A stretch of 64,000 nucleotides of DNA from Chrysemys picta bellii (Eukaryota > Chordata > Testudines > Emydidae). Each line of letters starts with the position of its first letter. Position 1 is the stretch's first letter. The stretch lies in contig NC_088794.1 of NCBI RefSeq assembly GCF_011386835.1, positions 67,838,434 through 67,902,433 of the forward strand, written 5' to 3'. Under the pieces are notes generated by a model. The model was not told where the DNA came from. It saw only the letters and a list, made by a program, of their open reading frames with translations, and made no database searches. A program made the translations under genes and the position numbers. This document shows, in pieces, positions 1-11,325 of this stretch.

Positions 1-540
1 CCAATCTGAAATTTATAATTTTGTTTCTAACGTTTGTTAGACCTTTGGATTTGAGTGCCATTAAAATAACAAGGAATTATTAGGAATTATTATTTTATTA
101 TAGTTTTTTTTTAAAAACCCTCAACATTACACATAAGCACTAATTGAACTTCTTTGTTAGGGTCTAAGAAATTGATTGTAAAGTCTTTCGCTAAGTCTTT
201 TGCTAAGAACTGCATGTTCAATAGGTTCTTACTAAAAAATGTGCAGTTGGGCTGCATATGGAAATGCCAACACCAGATGCTGAAATTTCCTAATAATTCA
301 TGTCTCAAAGTGAAACGCATTAAAACTGGGGGGAAAGCTGCTAAATGTAGCCAAAACTATCGTCAGGAGAGAAATAAGTAAGTGTAACTGAATATTAAGT
401 CCCCCTCTATTCTATGATCTTTTACATGAATTCCAACTACAAATGACATATAAAAATCTTGAAAAAGACTAATGTGCTACATTATATAGCCTAACAAACA
501 TAATAGATATATAAAAGACAGTTACCTTTTCCGTAACTGG

Positions 541-726
541 TGTTCTTCAAGATGTGTTGCTCATGTCTATTCTACAATAGGTGTGCATGCTTGCCACGTG
601 CACCGGTGCTGGAAGTTTTTCTCCTAGCAGTACACATAGGGGAGCGTCACAGTGACCCCTGGAGTGGCGCCTCCATGACGTGGTATAAGGGGCACTGCTC
701 GCTCCCCCCACCCTCAGTTCCTTCTT
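541..726. repeat. DIRS left inverted terminal repeat
   Basis: This is the reverse complement of 6023-6193 with scattered mismatches. Shared landmarks include the GAAGTTTTTC block, TGGAGTGGCGCC, and CCCCACCCTCAGTTCCTTCTT. The segment 519-540 in front of it (GTTACCTTTTCCGTAACTGG) itself forms a small palindrome. Confidence 0.75.
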
Positions 727-762
727 ACCAGACAACTCCGACAGAGGGGAAGGAGGGTGGGA

Positions 763-872
763 TGTGGAATAGACATGAGCAACACATCTCGAAGAACACC
801 AGTTACGGAAAAGGAAACTGTCTTTTCTTCTTCTTAGAGTGATTGCTCATGTGTATTCCACAATAGGTGATT
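763..872 (-). repeat. DIRS internal complementary region
   Basis: 763-828 is the reverse complement of the outer left end 519-577 (shared block GTTACGGAAAAGG and its complement CCTTTTCCGTAAC). 836-870 matches the reverse complement of the outer right end 6160-6186 (GAGTGATTGCTCATGTGTAT). The two parts are joined by a short T/C-rich spacer at 829-835. A segment complementary to both termini at once is the hallmark of DIRS-1-like replication, where it bridges the ends during circularisation. Confidence 0.75.
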
Positions 873-1871
873 CCAAGCTATGTCCATTGGAGGTGGGTAG
901 GAGTTCACAAATTCTTGGGACGGAGTACAGTCCTGCCGAACCCGGTGTCTTCCCTGGTTTGGGAGAGATCGCATAGTGCGAGGTGAACACGTGAACTGAA
1001 GACCACCTGACAGCCCTACAAATGTCCTGGATGGGGACGCGGGCCAAGAAGGCAGCCGACGAGGCTTGCGCCTGAGTCGAGTGTGCCTTCACAATTGGTG
1101 GCAGAGCGATTCCCGCCAGGTCACAACAAGTACGGATGCATGAAGTGATCCGGTTGGAGAGCCGCTGAGTGAAGATCGGCCGACCTTTCATGCGCTTGGC
1201 CAGGAGATGAACAGTTGCGAGGACTTTCTGAACAGCTTAGTCCACTCCAGGTAGAAAGCCAGAGCCCATCTCACATCCAGCATGTGGAGATGGCGCTCCT
1301 CACTGGACGCGTGGGGCTTGGTGCAGAGGACCGGTAGAAAAATGTCCTGACCCATGTGATAGGCGGAGACCACCTTCGGGAGGAACAAAGGGTGTGGGCG
1401 GAGCTGGACCTTATCCTTATGAAACACCATGTATGGCGGCTTGGAGGTCAGGGCCCTGAGCTCCGAGACCCACCTGGCCAACGTGATTGCAACCAAGAAG
1501 GCCACCTTCCATGAGAGGTGGGACCAGGAGCACATGGCTAGCGGCTCAAACGGGGGCCCCGTGAGACGGGCCAACACCAGGTTTAAGTCCCACTGCGGGA
1601 CTGGGGGCCTAAAATACCGGAAGAGACAATCCAACCCCTTAAGGAATCGGCTAGTTATAGCATGGGAGAATACCGTGTGGCCTTGCACTGGCGGATGGAA
1701 GGCCGATATCGCCACCAGGTGCACCTTGACTGACGAGGGCGCCAGGTCCTGGGCTCTAAGGTGGAGGAGATACTCCAGAATAAGATGGATCAGGGCGGCC
1801 ACTGGGGAAACACCCCGCTCGTCCGCCCATCTGGAAAATTGAGACCACTTTGCCAAGTAGGCTCGGTGCAT
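847..1871 (-). pseudogene. DIRS tyrosine recombinase, inactivated
   Basis: The family integrates a circular DNA copy with a tyrosine recombinase instead of a DDE integrase. Piece 1188-1871 holds the core-binding region and the first catalytic box, which reads LARWVSELRAL: the box-I Arg position appears as Trp134. After a frameshift near 1195-1205, piece 847-1191 continues with KGRPIFTQRLS, then box II HSTQAQAS, where the expected Arg after His37 is Gln40, and then SHYAIS with the putative nucleophile Tyr73. Both lost arginines are consistent with CpG decay (CGG to TGG, CGA to CAA). The catalytic assignments use knowledge of the R-H-R-Y family pattern. Confidence 0.8.
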
Positions 1872-1936
1872 GGAGGGTTGCCTGCTTTTTAGGAGGACAT
1901 ATTAAAGCCCTTCTGAGCACGTCCTTTCGTCCCTAC

Positions 1937-3558
1937 CTAACCATTGAGCAGCCACGCCATGAGGTGGAGTGCCGCTAGGTTGGAGCGGAGGAGGCAGCCC
2001 TGGTCCTGGGAGAGCAGGTCCGGGCAGGACCGCAAGGGCCATGGCGGGGCAACTGCCAGGCCCATGAGGGTCCCGTACCAATGTTGCCTGGGCCATGCCG
2101 GGGCAATCAGAAGGACCCAGGCCTTGTCCATCTTTATCTTTTCCAGGACCTTGCCGATCAGCGGGAATGGGGGAAAGGCATAGAGAAACTGGCCTGACCA
2201 GGATAGGAGGAAGGCATCGGAGATAGTGTCCCATCCCAGCCCCTCTCCCCCCCCCGAGCAGAACTGAGGACAGCGACGGTTCTGCCGAGTCATGAACAGG
2301 TCCACCTGGGGAGTTCCCCACACTCGGAAAAGTCTGTGCATCACCTCTGGGTGGAGAGACCACTTGTGTTGAGAGGAGAAGTCCCTGCTCAAGCGATCCG
2401 CCCGCGCATTCCAGGCGCCCGGCAGATGGAAGGCCTGTAGGCAGATGTGCGCTATACAAAAATCCCCCAGCCTGAGGGCTTCACGGCAGATGATCAGGTC
2501 CCGCCTTGCCTGTTGATGTAAAACATCAAGGTCGTGTTGTCTGTGAGGATCCTGACCACCCGGCCCTCCAGGTGTGAGCGGAAGGCCATGCATGCCAGCC
2601 GTACCACCCTGAGCTCCTTGACGTTTATGTGGAGGGTCAGATCCTAAGCCAACCCAGACCGTGGGTCTGAACGTTCCCCACATGGTCCCCCCAACCCAGG
2701 TCCAATGCATCGGACACCAGTTCCAGTGACGGGGCCCTGCCACTGATTGGGACCCCTTGGAGCATTTTTCTCAGGGAGGACCACCACCGAAGGGAGGTGA
2801 TCACCGGTTCAGGTACCGTGAGGACTTTGTCCATCCTGTCCCTGGCCTTAGAGAACTCTGAGACTAACCAGAGCTGGAGGGGCTTCATCCTGAGTCTGGC
2901 GCGATGGACCAGATACGTGCACGCCAACATATAACCCAAGAGCTGGAGGCACGCTCTGGCTATTGTCACCAGAAACCTTGTGACCGGGTCGATGAACCTA
3001 TCCGGTGGGAGGGAGGCTCTGGCCGACGAGGCGTCCAGGACCGCCCCGATAAACTCTATGCATTGAACTGGGACTAACGTCGACTTGGTGTTGTTTACCC
3101 ACAGGCCCAAAGTGGTGCACATGGGCAGAAGGAGCGCCATGTGATCCTGCACCTGCGACCGGGAGCTACCCTTGACTAACCAGTCGTCCAGACAGGGGAA
3201 GATCTGGATCCCCCGGCGCCTGAGGTAGGCCGCTACCACTGACCTACATTTCGTGAATTCCCTGGGGCCAGTGGACAGGCCAAACGGGATGACCGTAAAT
3301 TGGTAGTGTTGCTGCCTCACGACAAAATGGAGGAAGCATCTGTGCCCCTCGAATATATGAATGTGGAAGTACGCGTCCTGCAGATCAAGGGCGGCGTACC
3401 AGTCCCCGGGATCCAGGGAGGGGAGGATGGAGGCCAGGGAGACCATGCAGAACTTGAGCTTCACTATGTACTGGTTCAGCCTTGCAGGTCCAAGATGGGC
3501 CTGAGCCCCACTTTGGCCTTTGGGATTAGGAAATAGCAGGAGTAATACCCTTTGCCTT
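1937..3558 (-). pseudogene. DIRS reverse transcriptase/RNase H, broken
   Basis: Open piece 2637-3464 shows reverse-transcriptase motifs in order: ALDLQDAYFHI (motif A, Asp27 of the piece), PFGLSTGPREFTK (motif B, residues 60-72) and FPCLDDWL (YxDD box, Asp93-Asp94). The Tyr of the YLDD box is Cys here, a single-base change. Upstream, other frames carry remnants of the finger region (an LIPKAK-like block near 3500). Downstream, around 2500-2640, another frame reads ELRVVRLACMAF and ILTDNTT, which fits the RNase H domain. The 1937-2743 frame contributes the rest. Frameshifts separate these segments, so no full enzyme can be made. Confidence 0.85.
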
Positions 3559-3731
3559 TGAACTTCCTGGGTACCGCTTCCACCGGTCCTAGGCCCAAGA
3601 GCCGCCCCACCTCCTGCTCGAGCAGAGCCTTGTGCGAGGGGTCCCCCAGGAGGGACGGGGATGAGGGGATGGTTGGGCAGGGAGGAAGTAAACTGGAGGG
3701 TGTAGCCCCGGGAGATGGTGTTGAGGACGCA

Positions 3732-5886
3732 TCAGTCCAAAGTCAGCCACGACCACTCTGGGAGGAAAGCACACAACCGATTGGAGAAGGGAAGTTTTAT
3801 TGAAAGTGGATCCCTGACTAGAACTGGCAGGGCGCCCCCCGGTGTCCCATCAAAACTGCATTTTCCCCGCCTGCCTGCCCTTGGAGGACCCAGGTTGGGG
3901 GGCAGGCCGAGACTGCCTCTGTGGGCACCTCTTATAGTCCCGTGACTTCTTACAAGCAGCCTCATATTTTGGGTGGGTGGTCTGAGCGGAAGTCTGCTGC
4001 GGCTTGAACTTAGGTTTAGCTGGAGCCGGAACATAAGACCCAGAGTCTGGAGAGTCGTGTGGGAGTCTTGCAGGCCATGCAGCTTTGTATCCGTTTGTTC
4101 CACAAACAGAGCTTTGCCGTCAAACGGGAGGTCCTGCAGGGAGGTCTGTGCCTCGCTGGACAGCCCAGAGAGTAGGAGCCATGACGCTATTCTGATGGAC
4201 ACTACGGAGGCCATGGGCGCACGGCCATGTCCGCCACATCCAAAGCTGCCTGCAGGGTTTCCTGGCAGTCACTGTACCCTCCTCCACCAGTGCTTTGAAC
4301 TCCTTCCTGTCACGCTCCTGGAGGGAGTCCTCGAACTTGGGCAGGGAGCCCCACAGATTGAACTCATACCGGCCCAGGAGAGCCTGGTGGTTCGCCACCC
4401 GTAACTGGAAGCTTGAGGACAAATAAATTTTCCTTCCAAAAGAATTCCAGCCTCCATGAATCTTTATTTTTCCGAGGGAGGCGGGGCCGTAATCGCCTCA
4501 TCCAGGAAGGGCGAGGAGGCCAGCGCATGTCCACCGGTACTGGAGGGTCCACCAACTGGTCGGTCTCCAGGCACGGTGCCGAGGATGTACGTCCCACCGA
4601 CTCCTTCCTCGGAGGTCCGAAGAGGGAGGCAGATGGTCCTTCTGAGGCTCCGGCCACCGAGCGAGCCCACATCAGGGGCTGCGTCAGGAGCCACTGTGTA
4701 CACTGGTACCATTGGGCTGGCCACGGGGCCTGGTGCCACTGCACCTGCTGTGGCACAGGCGGAGCCGGTTGTTCGGCCTGACTGGCCTGGCACATTGATG
4801 GAGGACTACGAAGGGAGGCCGGGCTGACATATGACCTGCCGCTGTCCCCGGACTGAGAGAAGCAGTGGTGCCGGGAGCAATGTCGACCACTGGACTGTGA
4901 TCCCGATGTGGAGAACTGGTACTGTCGGTAACAGCTGCTCCGTGATCGGCTCTGATGGGTGGACCTGTGACGGTGAGACGCCGGCGATCGATGCCCAGGG
5001 CTGCAAAGGTGGTGCCATGGCGGGGATGCCGAATGGGAATGACGTCGACGTCCGTGCTGTGACCGGCTGCGATAACCCCTCCGAGACGAGGACCTTTGGC
5101 GACATCTGCCTTGGTCCCATCGGTGTTCACTCCTCGAGGCGGAGCGGTGCCCAGAGTCTCGGTCGGACAGAACCCAACTAGACAGTCTGGTGGGCGTCGA
5201 GGGTGATCCATGTGGACTTTTCCCTGAATGGTTGCTGGGTGGTGAACGGCGTCAGGAACGTTCCCTCGCCCGAGACCGGTACCGAGCCGCGGGCGACTGC
5301 AGAGATCCCAGCGGTGGCTTGCTTCTGGAGCGCGGGGCCGACACCGGCGGTGCTCCTGGTACCGGCCTGGACATAACATCCCAGGCCGCCTGCAGGACCT
5401 CCGGCGTGGAGGGCATCCGGACATCTGGGGAGGCCTGCTCCGAATGGGCCAGGCTACTCCGCTCGACTTGAGTCGGAGGCCTAGAGGCTGGTGGGGATCA
5501 AGGACTGCCTGACATGGGTCTAGCCTCTGTCCTGGGTTAACTCCAGTGTCACAATGAAGAAGGCCTCTTTCTAGCCTTCTTGTCGTGCCCCGTGGACAGA
5601 GAGCGGTGCCAACTGGCTGATAGTGCCGAAGGGTCGCCGCGCACCGACACTGCGGTGCTGACTTGCAGTGGTGCGCCAGAGCCGGGGTCAGCACAGACTC
5701 CATCAGAATAGCCTGGAGCCTAACGTCCCTTTCTCTTTTGGTCCGAGGCTTAAACGATTTGCAAATCTTGCAGTGATCGCTGAGATGGATTTCCCCCAAA
5801 CAGCGCAGACAGTCCGCGTGCGGCTCACTCAGTGGCATAGATCGCCTACAAGTGTCACAGAACTTAAACCCCGGGGTGCGGGGCAT
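3732..5886 (-). pseudogene. DIRS gag-like gene, frameshifted
   Basis: The longest open piece, 4684-5886, starts with Met and a Cys/His-rich N-terminus: Cys10, Cys13, His23, Cys26, Cys29, His34, His38, Cys39, Cys42. These are spaced like one or two zinc-binding knuckles, followed by a basic KPRTKRERD stretch. Continuation is spread over other frames (4364-4795, 4120-4422, 3732-4214); the last contains LQDLPFDGKALF, a block I associate with the C-terminal part of DIRS gag proteins. At least two or three frameshifts separate the pieces. The predicted role is the structural nucleic-acid-binding protein of the element. The zinc knuckle is read directly; the gag label follows from position and family knowledge. 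Confidence 0.7.
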
Positions 5887-6022
5887 GCCTCAGCCCAGGC
5901 ACTCTAACTAAACTAAACAACTAACTACCTACAGGTACCATACACTGAACGAACAAGCAGTTTTGGGGACGAGATACAGCAAAGCTGGAGCAGAGCAATT
6001 CAGAAGCACCTTCACTGGCGGC

Positions 6023-6193
6023 AAGAAGGAACTGAGGGTGGGGGAAGCACGCAGCACCCCTTATACTGCGCCATGAAGGCGCCACTCCAGGAGTCGCTGG
6101 TGTGCTCCCCTACGGGCAATGCTGGGGAAAAACTTCCGGCACCGGTGGCACGCACACCTATTGTGGAATACACATGAGCAATCACTCGAAGAA
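6023..6193. repeat. DIRS right inverted terminal repeat
   Basis: This is the inverted partner of 541-726, at the 5' end of the element in its own orientation. It ends in a block complementary to GAGTGATTGCTCATG. It is slightly shorter than the internal complementary region predicts, so a few terminal bases may be missing. Confidence 0.7.
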
Positions 6194-6394
6194 CTGTATT
6201 CATATGCATTAACCTATTTCCTTAAATATTTACTAGGCATTTACTTCATACAAACCCGTATTATAACGCTTAAAGCTATTTTTCAGATGTTACAAATGAC
6301 TATGATAATTTCTTAAAACCCTAAAGTAATTTAGGGTGAATTTCGCCTCTGTGCAGAGGGCCAGAGCAAGACCTATGCATATATTCACAATGAT

Positions 6395-7200
6395 CCCTAC
6401 TGGCCTTGGAATCTATGATTATCTAGTCTGACCTTCTGTATAACACAGGCCATAAAACTTCCGTAAAATAACTCCTTATGAACTACAGAAGATCTTTTAG
6501 AAAACCATACAATCTTGATTTAAAAATTGCCAGTGATGGACAATCCACCAGGACCCTGGGTAAATTGTTCCAATGGTTAATTATGCTCACTGTTAAAAGA
6601 ATTACATCTTATTTCCAGTCTGAATTTGTCTAGCTTCAACCTCCATATATTGGATGATGTTAAACCTTTCTCTGCTAGATTGTAGAGCCCATTAACAAAT
6701 ATTTGTTCCCATGTAGGTACTTATAGACCAGTGGTGGGCAACCTGAGGCCTGTGGGGCGAACGTGGCCCGTCAGGGTAATCCGCTGGCAGGCCGAGAGAC
6801 AGTTAGTTTACATTGACCGTCCGCAGGCACGGCCACCCACAGCTCCCAGTGGCCACGGTTTGCCGTTCCCGGCCAATGGGAGCTGAAGGAAGTGGTCGTG
6901 CCTGCGGACGATCAATGTAAACAAACTGTCTCACGGCCTGTCAGCGGATTACCCTGACGGACCACATGTGGCCCGCAGGCAGGTTGTCCACCATTGTTAT
7001 AGACTGTGATCAAGTCATCCCTTAACCTTCTCTTTGTTAAGCTAAACAGATTGTGCTTCTTTGGTCTATCACTACAAGGCATGTTTTCTAATCCTTTCAT
7101 CATTCTGGTGGCTCTTCTATGAACCCTCTCATTTATCAACCTTTTTGAACTGTGGATACCAGAATTGGACAGTAGTGCAGCAGCAGTTACACCAGTGCCA
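6395..7200 (-). mobile_element. CR1 LINE 3' fragment, split by a hAT MITE
   Basis: Minus-sense CR1 tail: 6395-6728 includes the CTATGATTATCTAGTCTGAC type 3' region. 7005-7200 continues with the segment whose minus translation reads RATRMMKGLENMPC, typical of the CR1 C-terminus. The two parts join cleanly if the 268-bp hAT element and one 8-bp target copy are removed. It is heavily diverged and noncoding. Confidence 0.75.
6729..6996. mobile_element. Palindromic hAT MITE (268 bp)
   Basis: The ends are CAGTGGTGGGCAACCT and the inverted CAATGGTGGACAACCT (two mismatches in 16). The interior is also largely palindromic (GACCGTCCGCAGGCACG versus CGTGCCTGCGGACGATC). It is flanked by a perfect 8-bp duplication TTATAGAC at 6721-6728 and 6997-7004. 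It has no coding capacity; mobilisation would need a hAT transposase from elsewhere. Confidence 0.9.
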
Positions 7201-7204
7201 AATA

Positions 7205-7266
7205 CAAAGCTTATGCACCTCTTAAGTTGAGGGTTTTAGTGGGACTTAAGTGGTGCATAAGCTTTG
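7205..7266. repeat. Short perfect-type hairpin
   Basis: Arms CAAAGCTTATGCACCTCTTAAG (7205-7226, 22 bases with one mismatch) and its inverted partner at 7245-7266 are separated by 18 bp. The sequence following it (7253-7302) is an inverted relative of 6334-6380, so this may be the end of an older palindromic element. Confidence 0.6.
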
Positions 7267-7468
7267 TGCTGGCCCTTCTCTGTGCAGGGTGGATTTCACC
7301 CATGATTTATGACAAAATCCATTAGCAAAACCTCTTTTGTAAAGATCTGGCTAGTTACACCCTCAAAATTACTGGATATTCACTTAGGGATGAAACCACT
7401 AATAGCTAACTACAACTTGAGGGCAGCTGAATGACACTCAAGAAGATAGTATCACCTTGAATATAATG

Positions 7469-7494
7469 TGTGTGTGTGTGTGTGGGGGGGGGGA
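7469..7494. repeat. GT microsatellite plus G run
   Basis: (GT)n of about 8 units is followed by about ten G, then a GAGA-rich stretch. Confidence 0.9.
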
Positions 7495-7889
7495 AGAGCG
7501 AGAGAGTGCAGCTACTCAAGCATTGGAAATGAAGAGTATCAGTTGAGAGAGGAAGTGAGGTTCAGCCAACATCTGCCCAAATTTCTGTTTTCAGTCTCTG
7601 AGGCTAAAGTCTCTCCTAAACAAGACAAAAGAATGTATTCATATAGGGCTAAATGTTCAAAACACAGTGGCTCCACTATGTCTGCAAACTATGAATATGT
7701 ATACAGAAAATGGTAACCATTACCTGACCCAAAGCCAAGTGAAATCAACCGGTCTTTCTAATGATGTCAGTGTGGTTTGCATCAGACTTCATGTATGCAG
7801 ATAATTACCTCTTTGTGTGCACATTCTTTGCAGGTGCAATTAAACTGTAAAGCTTTGGAAATTTATTCCTTATTTTCATAATAGTAACA

Positions 7890-8075
7890 TTTAGTACATA
7901 CTAACGTTTTACATTTTCAGAGCACTGGACAATATTAACAAATGAGTTCTCACATCTCTGTGAGATAGTTAACTACTCTATTATTATCTCTGATTTAGAG
8001 ATGGGAAAACAGATGAGTACACTTGCCCAAGGCTCAGCCCAAAGGGTTTCTGGCTCTGAACTCTATACTAAGACA
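7890..8075 (-). mobile_element. MIR-type SINE remnant
   Basis: Contains the recognisable core in inverse orientation: a GATGGGAAAAC block, then CACTTGCCCAAGG, then a TCTGGCTCTGAACTC region. This is the reverse complement of the MIR middle. It is old and diverged. Confidence 0.65.
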
Positions 8076-8094
8076 ATTAGGCCATGTTCAGAAA

Positions 8095-8205
8095 GAGGGT
8101 TCAGAGAAGAGCCATGAGAATGATTAATGGATTGGGAAACTTGGCTTATAGTGGTAGTCTAAAGAAGCTCAATCTATTTATCTTAACAAGCTGTCTGTAG
8201 TGTAT
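8095..8205 (+). mobile_element. CR1 fragment
   Basis: Plus-sense remnant whose translation reads RAMRMINGLGNLAYSGSLKK, part of the CR1 ORF2 C-terminus. It breaks off at about 8205. Confidence 0.65.
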
Positions 8206-8820
8206 ATTATTAGTTTCTATGCTTGCAAGTTTGGCAATCTGTTTCAAAAAAAGAATGTCTGCTCAACAGATTTTTTTCCACAAGTGCTCAAAGCTGTATT
8301 AGTGTATATACCCTTCTATGCATATCTTCCCTTTTATAATAAGCTGCTCTCCTTTGGCACTAGACAGTAAAGTGATATTTCTCAGGGCCATTCTGTGCAC
8401 AGGCTGTTGATTCCATCGTGTTACTGATTTGTTTTTATTTGAACCCAAAGGCCAAATACTCTGAAAAGCTAGTCTCCTGTTTTAAAATTTGCCTTTCACA
8501 CCTAGAACACTCATGAGATTTCACTCTGAGATGCTAAGTTCTACACCAACTTTACATTTTCATCTATGTAGCAAATATCCTATAGTGAACATGCCAATTT
8601 TCAAATACTTTGACTAAGATTTTAAACAATAAAAAAATTCCTGTATTTTCTTTTAAACGTTGAGCTACTAGTCAAGTTGGAAATGTGGCACAGTTGAAAT
8701 CGTCTTTCTATATCCTGGCTAACACAATGAGTTTTGGAGAAGTGAGGCAACTTACAAACCTTTTCCCTTTCATTCATAATATGACATCATAGCCAAGAGC
8801 TTTCCCTGAAATGTTAATTA

Positions 8821-9230
8821 CAGTAACTCCCCACTTAATGTCATCCCGGTTAACGTTGTTTCATTGTTATGTTGCTGATCAATTAGAGAACATGCTTGTT
8901 TAAAGTTGTGCAATGCTCCCTTATAACGTTGTTTGGCAGCCGCCTGCTTTGTCCACTGCTTGCAGAAAGAGCAGCCCGTTGGAGGCTTGGAACCAGGGTG
9001 GACCGGCAGCCCCCCATCAGCTCCCTGCTCCCCAAAGTTCCCTGTGTGGCAGCCACCCAGCAGGTTATCAATTGCCGGCAGTTCAGCTGTCCCTCCCCCC
9101 CACTGCCATGTGCTGCTCCTGCCCTCGGCCTTGGAGCTGCTCCCGGGAGTCTTCTGCTTGCTGTGAAGGGCATGGGGGAAAGAAGGGGGCTAATGTCAGG
9201 GTGTCCCCCTCCCTGCCAACAATGCCAGCA
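8821..9230. mobile_element. Fragment of a TA-flanked nonautonomous DNA element
   Basis: Starts with CAGTAACTCCCCACTTAATG directly after a TA. The inverted form of the same terminus (CGAGGAGTTACTG) closes the element ending at 15827, also next to TA. The inside is GC-rich at 8930-9220 without a credible gene; the open frames there are overlapping and compositional. The right end is not visible, so it is probably truncated at about 9230. The Tc/mariner-like label rests on the TA flank and CAGT start. Confidence 0.5.
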
Positions 9231-9234
9231 TGGT

Positions 9235-11325
9235 TAAACAATGGAGTAAAAGAGGTGTTTAGAGACACAAAGGCATCCTTTCAAAATTGGAAGTCAAATC
9301 CTAGCGAGGAAAATAGAAAGGAACATATTTTCTGGCAAGTCACATGTAAAAATATAATTATCTAGGTCAAAGAAGAATTTGAAGTGCAACTAGCACAAGA
9401 CAGAAACTAAGAACAAAATTTTTTCTAAGTACATCAGAAACAGGAAGATTGCCAAACAATCACTGGGGCTACTGGACGATCAAAATGTTAAAGGAGCACT
9501 CAAGAAAGAGAAAGCCATTGCAGAGAAGCTAAATGAATACTTTGCCCCAGTGTTCACTGCAGGGGATATGAGTGAGATTCCCATACCTGAGCCATTCCTT
9601 TTAGGTGATAAATCTGAGGAATTGTCCCAGATTGAGGCGTCAATAGAGGAGCTTTTGGAAAAAAATGATTAATTAAACAGTAATAAGTCACCAGGACCAG
9701 ACCAGGTGGTATTCACCCAGGAGTTTAGAAGGAGCTCAGATATGAAACTGCATAACTACTCACTGTTGTATGTAACCTATCACTTAAATCAGCATCTGTA
9801 CCAGCTGACTGGAGGATAGCTAATGTGATGCCAATTTTTAAAAAAAGACTCCAGAAGCGATCTTGGTAATTACAAGCCGGTAAGCCTCATTTCAGTAGGA
9901 GGCAAAATGGTTGAAACTATAGTAAAGAACTGAATTATCAGACATTATAGATGAACACAGTATGTTGGGGAAGAGTCATCACAGCATTTGTAAAGGGAAA
10001 TCATGCCTCACCGATTTATTAGAATTCTTTGAGGATGTCAATAAACACATGGACAAGGGTGATCCAGTGGATATAGAGTACTTAGACTTTCAGAAAGCCG
10101 TTGGAAAGTCTCTCACCAAAGGCTCTTCAGACAAAGTAAGGATTCATGGGATAAGAGGGAAGGTCCTCTCATAGATCAGGAAGTGGTTAAAAGGTAGGAA
10201 ATAAAGGGTAGGAATAAATGGCGAGTTTTCACAATAGAAAGCGATAAATAGCAAGGTCTCCTAAAGACCTGTACTAGGACCAGTGCTGTTCAACATAATC
10301 ATAAATGATCTGGAAAAAGGGGTAAAAAATAAGGTGGCAAAGTTTGCTGACAATACAAAATGATTCAAGATAGTTAAGTCCAAAGCTGACTAACAAGAGT
10401 TACAAAGGGAATCTCAAACATTGGGTGACTGGGAAACAAAATGGCAGATGAAATTCAATGTTGATAAATGCAAAATAATTCACATTGGAAAACATAATTC
10501 CAACTATCCATACAAAATGATGGGATCTAAATTAGCTGTTATTGCTCAAGAAAGGAATTTTGGAGTCATCTTGGATAGGTCTCTGAAAATATTTGCTTAA
10601 TGTGCAGCAACAGTCAAAAAAGCTAAGAGAAAGTTAGGAATCATTAGGAAAGGGATATATAAAAAGACAGGAAATATAATGCCACTATGGAAATCCATGA
10701 TATGCACATATCTGGAATACTGTGTACAGTTCTGGTTGCTCCATCTACAAAAAGAAATATTAGAATTGGAAAAAGTAGAGAGAAGAGCAACAAAAATGAT
10801 TAGGGGAATGGAACAGCTTCCATATGAGGAGAGAATAAAAAGACTGGGACTGTTCTGATTGGAAAAGAGATTGAAGGGGATACGATAGAGATCTATAAAA
10901 TCATGAATGGCGAGGAGAAAGTGAATAAGAAAGTGTTATTTACCCTTTAGCATACCACAAGAACCAGAGGTCACCCAATGAAATTAATAGATAGCAGGTT
11001 TAAAACAAACATATGAAAGTACTTCTTCACACAACTCATAATCAACCTGGGGAACTCATTACCAGGGGATGTTGTGAAGGCCAAACATATAACAGGGTTA
11101 AAAAAGAATTAGATAAGTTCCTGGAGGATAGGTCCACCAATGGCTATTAGCCAAGACAGTCAGGAATGCAATCACATGCTCTGGGTGTCCCTAAACCTCT
11201 GACTGCTAGAAGCTGGGACTGGATGGTAGGGAATGGATCATTCGATAAATGGCCCTGTTCTGTTCACTCCCTGTGTAGAATCTGGCACTGACCACTCATG
11301 CAGTATGGCCGTTTTTATGTTCTGA
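9235..11325 (+). mobile_element. CR1-like LINE, 5'-truncated and decayed
   Basis: This is the longest plus-sense CR1 in the left half. Degenerate reverse-transcriptase blocks appear in order: KSCLTDLLEFFEDV at about 9985-10035 and VDIEYLDFQKAV (motif A, Asp kept) near 10065-10100. The GPVLFNIIINDLE block follows near 10280-10320, then a FADNTK relative of the FADDTK box near 10345-10365. The CR1 C-terminal region and 3' tail end near 11325. Many stops and frameshifts; no protein is possible. Confidence 0.75.

Larger units (their letters stand above)
519..6193 (-). mobile_element. DIRS-type tyrosine-recombinase retrotransposon, decayed
   Basis: Element order on the minus strand is gag-like (5886 down to about 3730), reverse transcriptase/RNase H (about 3558-1937), and tyrosine recombinase (1871-847). 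This is the coding order of DIRS retrotransposons. The ends carry long inverted repeats (541-726 versus 6023-6193, about 170-185 bp, with shared blocks such as CTCCCCCCACCCTCAGTTCC). An internal segment at 763-872 is complementary to both ends. No target duplication is visible, as expected for DIRS elements, which integrate through a recombinase. Frameshifts and stops break every reading frame, so this copy is dead. Orientation is opposite to the window and the same as BBOX1. Confidence 0.88.

Noticed and set aside
1429..1842. Plus-strand open frame of 137 codons
   Set aside because: It is the antisense shadow of the DIRS recombinase on minus, which has clear family motifs.
8883..9365. Several overlapping open frames on both strands
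   Set aside because: They fall in the GC-rich inside of a nonautonomous DNA element. No motif, and the frames overlap each other on both strands.
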